DNA of 64,000 nt. Source: Haladaptatus halobius. GTDB lineage: Archaea; Halobacteriota; Halobacteria; Halobacteriales; Haladaptataceae. The notes beneath the pieces are model-generated. The model was not told where the DNA came from. It made no database searches and worked only from the letters and a program-made list of their open reading frames with translations. Of the stretch, positions 61,064 to 64,000 are shown piece by piece. The translations under genes and the position numbers were made by a program. The DNA is taken from the NCBI RefSeq assembly GCF_020618475.1, contig NZ_CP085335.1:1178001-1242000 (forward strand), given 5' to 3'. The stretch's first letter is position 1. The number at the start of each line of letters is the position of its first letter.

Positions 61064-61320
61064 TCCGTATCTCCGCCTACGTTCTCGCGTCTCATGAACG
61101 TAACGCCACGCGAGCGCAAGTACGAAACGATGGCACGATACTCGCCTGACGGTTCGGAGAGGCGATCCATCACCGACGGCCGATATTCATTTTGGAGTTG
61201 AAACTATCCAGCCATTGATTTAAATACTCGTGCTACAAAGGGCGTGACGAAAGCACGTGTCACGCGTCGGACAGAAACGCCCCGACCCGGAATCGTGCGC
61301 CTAACCGCTATCGAAGGCGC
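61064..61320. other. 257-base spacer with promoter for the pilus genes
   Basis: It holds a good TATA-like tgatttaaatactc at about 61213-61226, roughly 100 bases ahead of the pilus ATPase relic, so those genes would have a leader. A short open frame (61094-61201) has no support. Confidence 0.4.
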
Positions 61321-61857
61321 ATGTCGAGTTTGGAGCTTGACGAACTGACCGTCCGCGTCCGCGAATTCCGGCGAACGATTCGCCGAGCCGCCGAGATGTT
61401 TCACAGTTCGACGATATCGGTCGGCGACTACGACCCCGACGCGCACGGTTCGCTCATCACGTTCGCGGGCGTGCCGGGCTACCGGGAAGTGGAACGCTAC
61501 TGGGTGAACGCGCCGTTCGCGTTCGTCACCATCTACTACGACCCGGACGCGAACGAACACCTGTATTACGTGGTCGAACCCGAACTGGACGAGTTCGAAG
61601 CCGACCTACTCGACCGCCTCTTCTCCGACCTGCGGGAGTCGCTCATCTACCGGCGCGAGATGGGCGATAACACCGCGGAAGGCGTCCTCCGCGACGAACT
61701 GCGCGACCGAGAGCTCGTCCTCCAATATCTCCGCAAGAACGACGTGACCGATTATCGCCGGTTCACCCCGATGGTCAACGAGTACTACGCCGACCCCGAC
61801 CGCGTGGTCGAGACGGTCGAGCGAAACACCGACATCGAGGTTTCGGAGTTCGACTGA
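61321..61857 (+). pseudogene. type IV pilus/Tad-type secretion ATPase reduced to its two ends
   Basis: This frame is open but encodes only 178 residues. Residues 45-110 (VERYWVNAPFAFVTIYYDPDANEHLYYVVEPELDEFEADLLDRLFSDLRESLIY) match the N-terminal region of haloarchaeal PilB-type ATPases, as I recall them. The last ~50 residues (LVLQYLRKNDVTDYRRFTPMVNEYYADPDRVVETVER) match the C-terminal end of the same proteins. The catalytic core with Walker A, Walker B and His box, normally several hundred residues, is gone, with the frame kept across the join. It lies directly before the TadC-like gene, sharing one base, which is the normal operon order. Confidence 0.6.
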
Positions 61858-63949
61858 TGGGACTGCTGAACTTCGTCCCGCTCGTCCTCGCGCTCCTTCT
61901 GCTCGCGCCCGTCGCGCTGTCGCCCGTCAGCAGGACGGCCTACCGAACCGTCACGCGAGTCGCGTTGCAGGCGTTCGGAACTTACGTCCAGACCAGCGGG
62001 CGGCGTCGCTCGAAACGAAGTGACCTCCTGCGGCCGGCCCACGTCGGCGAGACGTACCGCCTGTACGCCTCGAAAACGTGGGTGTACGCTACGCTCGCGG
62101 CGGTGACGGGGAGTATCCTCGGTGTCTATCTCGTCGGACTGGTGCTGGCCGTGTTGACGGTGTCGCCCGAGACGATTCGCGAGACGCTCCCGTCGCTACT
62201 CGGATTCCTCTCGAACGTCCTCTCCGTCCCCGCTCTCACCGTGGGCGAACTGTTCGTCCTCCTGCTGTTCAGCAGCGCGACCGTCGGTCTGCTCGGCGGC
62301 GCGACGACCTACTGGCTACGGTGGGAGACGCCGTCACACCGCGGGAGCGCCCGGGCGATACGGATCGACGCTAGCCTCGCACGAACCGTCGCGTTCGTCT
62401 ACGCCCTCTCGCGGAGCGGAATGGCGTTTCCCGAGATCATGCGAACGCTGGCGCGCAATCGAGACGTGTACGGCGAGGCCGCGGAGGAGGTCGCGGTCGG
62501 CGTGAAGGCGATGGATTTGTTCGGTCTCGACATGCTGACGGCCATCCGTCAGATGTCGCGCCAGTCGCCGAGCGAGAAGTTCGAGGAGTTCGGCGAGAAT
62601 TTGGCGAGCGTGCTCCAGAGCGGCCAGAGCCTCCCGTCGTACCTCCACGAGCAGTACGAACGCTACCGACAGGACGCGAAGGCCGAACAGGAGGCGTTTC
62701 TCGAACTGCTGGCGACGCTGGCCGAGGGGTACGTCTCGCTGTTCGTCGTCAGCCCCCTCCTGTTCATCACCATCCTCGTCGTCATCGGACTGATGGGCGT
62801 CGCGGACACGCTCTCGTTTCTCCACCTGATGGCCTACCTCCTGATCCCGCTCGGTAACGTAGGGTTTCGTCGTCTACCTCGACAGCATCACGGAATCGCT
62901 ACGTATCAGCCGGGACGAACGCGAACTGATCGAAAACGGCTCGATCGACGCTCGCCGGGCGGCAGACCCGGACGCGGGGCGAGCCGTGAGCGACGGTGGA
63001 GTTGCGACGACGAACGCCGAGCGACTGGTAACGTTCGACCGGTTCAAAAGCGTCAGGAACGCCCTCGAAGACCCCTTCCGAACCGTGCGCGAGAAGCCGG
63101 TTGCGGTGCTCTACCTGACGATACCGCTCGCAGTCCTGTCCGTACTCGTTCGTCTCGGCCCCGAAGTCGCGGCGGGAACCGCCACGCTCGCGTCTGCGGA
63201 CGACGCGGTGGCGCAGGCCGCGCTGTTCGTCTTGGCGACGTTCGCCGTCGTCCGGGAACTCAAGCGCCGGCATCGAGGCGGTGGTTCCGGACTTGCTCGA
63301 CTGGCTCGCCAGCGTCAACGAGGCGGGGATGACCGTCGTCGAGAGCTTCGGTCGCGTCGCCGACAGCGACCTCGGGGTGCTGAACGCGGAACTCCGGCGC
63401 ACGTGGCGCGACGTCGAGTGGGGAACCGACGCGGCGACGGCGCTCCGCCGGCTGGAAGACCGGATCGACACGCCGACCATCACGCGCGTCGTGACGCTCG
63501 TGGCGAACGCGATGCACGCGAGCGGCGACATCGGACGCGTGCTCCGTATCGCGGTGGACGACGCGCAGGCCAGTCGGCGGTTGAAGCGCCAACGCCGACA
63601 GGAGATGGCGACCTACCTCGTCATCATCTACCTCTCGTTTTTCGTCTTCCTGTTCATCATCGCGTCGCTTTCCGGCATCCTCGTCCCCGCGTTGAAGAAC
63701 CTACCCTCCGCGGACGCGGGCGGAAGCGGGCCGATCGGCATCGGCGGGCTCGGCAACGTCGCGGCGGTCGATATCGACGCCTACACCCTCGTGTTCTTCC
63801 ACACCGCGCTGGTGCAGGCGCTCTTCTCGGGATTCGTCGCGGGGAAGATGGGCGAGGGGAGCGTGAAAGACGGCGCGAAACACGCGACGGCCATGTTCGC
63901 CATCGCCTACGTCGTCTTTCTCGCACTCGAACACGTCGTTCACCCGTAG
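61857..63949 (+). pseudogene. TadC-like pilus membrane protein with two frameshifts
   Basis: Corrected, this is a ~697-residue membrane protein with two T2SS-F domains, as in archaeal TadC/PilC-type pilus platforms. Domain 1 contains LSRSGMAFPEIMRTLARNRDVYGEAAEEVAVGVKAMDLFGLDMLTAIRQMSRQSPSEKFEEFGENLASVLQSGQSLPSYL. Domain 2 contains LASVNEAGMTVVESFGRVADSDLGVLNAELRRTWRDVEWGTDAATALRRLEDRIDTP. Extra bases occur in a T run at 62865-62867 (the family reads GFVVYLDSI after it) and at 63262-63263 (restoring ELSAGIEAVVPDLLDW). Without both corrections the protein is cut in three. It follows the ATPase relic with a one-base overlap. Confidence 0.68.
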
Positions 63950-63980
63950 GACATTTGGCGTCCGGCGCGAGAGTTCGGGT

Positions 63981-64000
63981 ATGGAACCGACCAGCCGCGA
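63981..64000 (+). CDS. start of a further gene
   Basis: An ATG at 63981 opens MEPTSR and runs off the edge. Its position 31 bases after the TadC stop suggests another gene of the pilus operon, but too little is present to judge. Confidence 0.25.

Noticed and set aside
61094..61201. 35-codon frame beginning MNVTPRERKYETMARY
   Set aside because: Very short, no promoter at the right distance, and it overlaps the likely regulatory region of neighbouring genes.

Overview
The window is a 64 kb piece of a haloarchaeal (class Halobacteria) chromosome. The support is uniform: high GC, very acidic proteins, short or absent leaders behind TATA-like boxes, ribosomal proteins L11, L1, L10 and L12 in the archaeal arrangement, TFB, NreA, archaeal RNase HI, a seven-gene Mrp antiporter operon, Tat-dependent lipoproteins and an initiator tRNA with the A1-U72 pair. 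I cannot assign a genus from the sequence alone.

Layout. 0-4.1 kb: start of a DRG-type GTPase, a small unknown protein, rpl11, a ZIP-like membrane protein, then rpl1-rpl10-rpl12 with a hairpin leader. 4.2-7.4 kb: three consecutive damaged genes (TctA-like, Topo6A-like Toprim, DUF7522-like) around an intact DUF302 gene. 7.5-11.2 kb: menD-menF for menaquinone and a sulfite-oxidase-like molybdoenzyme. 11.4-22.7 kb: small haloarchaeal proteins, a winged-helix regulator with matched operator-like repeats, an EamA protein, Trm112, cysS, corA, an MFS carrier and a RibD-like reductase. 22.9-27.6 kb: information processing (nreA, tfb, rnhA), a PadR regulator and ppa. 27.8-35.2 kb: a damaged DHH phosphoesterase, a phosphodiesterase, GNAT, DMT, SRPBCC, zinc-finger, FAD and SMR proteins, plus a hairpin-rich spacer. 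35.3-44.4 kb: a damaged ABC exporter, coaBC and the mrpABCDEFG operon. 44.4-48.6 kb: a gene-poor, more AT-rich stretch with a broken homing-endonuclease-associated repeat gene, hpt and an orphan solute-binding lipoprotein. 48.7-52.3 kb: a small membrane protein, DJ-1/PfpI, tRNA-Met(i) and a DUF2298 membrane protein. 52.3-60.4 kb: a same-strand cluster of udp, cdd, a BMP-type ABC importer and a phosphohexomutase-family enzyme. 60.4-64 kb: small proteins and the wreck of a type IV pilus ATPase/TadC pair.

How the genes work together. The clearest physiological unit is 52.3-60.4 kb. It looks like a complete nucleoside uptake and salvage unit: BMP importer, cytidine deaminase, uridine-type phosphorylase and a mutase with an atypical sugar loop that may be a phosphopentomutase. 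The clearest anomaly is the concentration of frameshifts, nonsense codons and in-frame core deletions in about eight accessory genes while every housekeeping gene is intact. I read this as gene decay, but sequencing error cannot be excluded without reads.

DUF numbers quoted below are from memory and should be treated as family hints.
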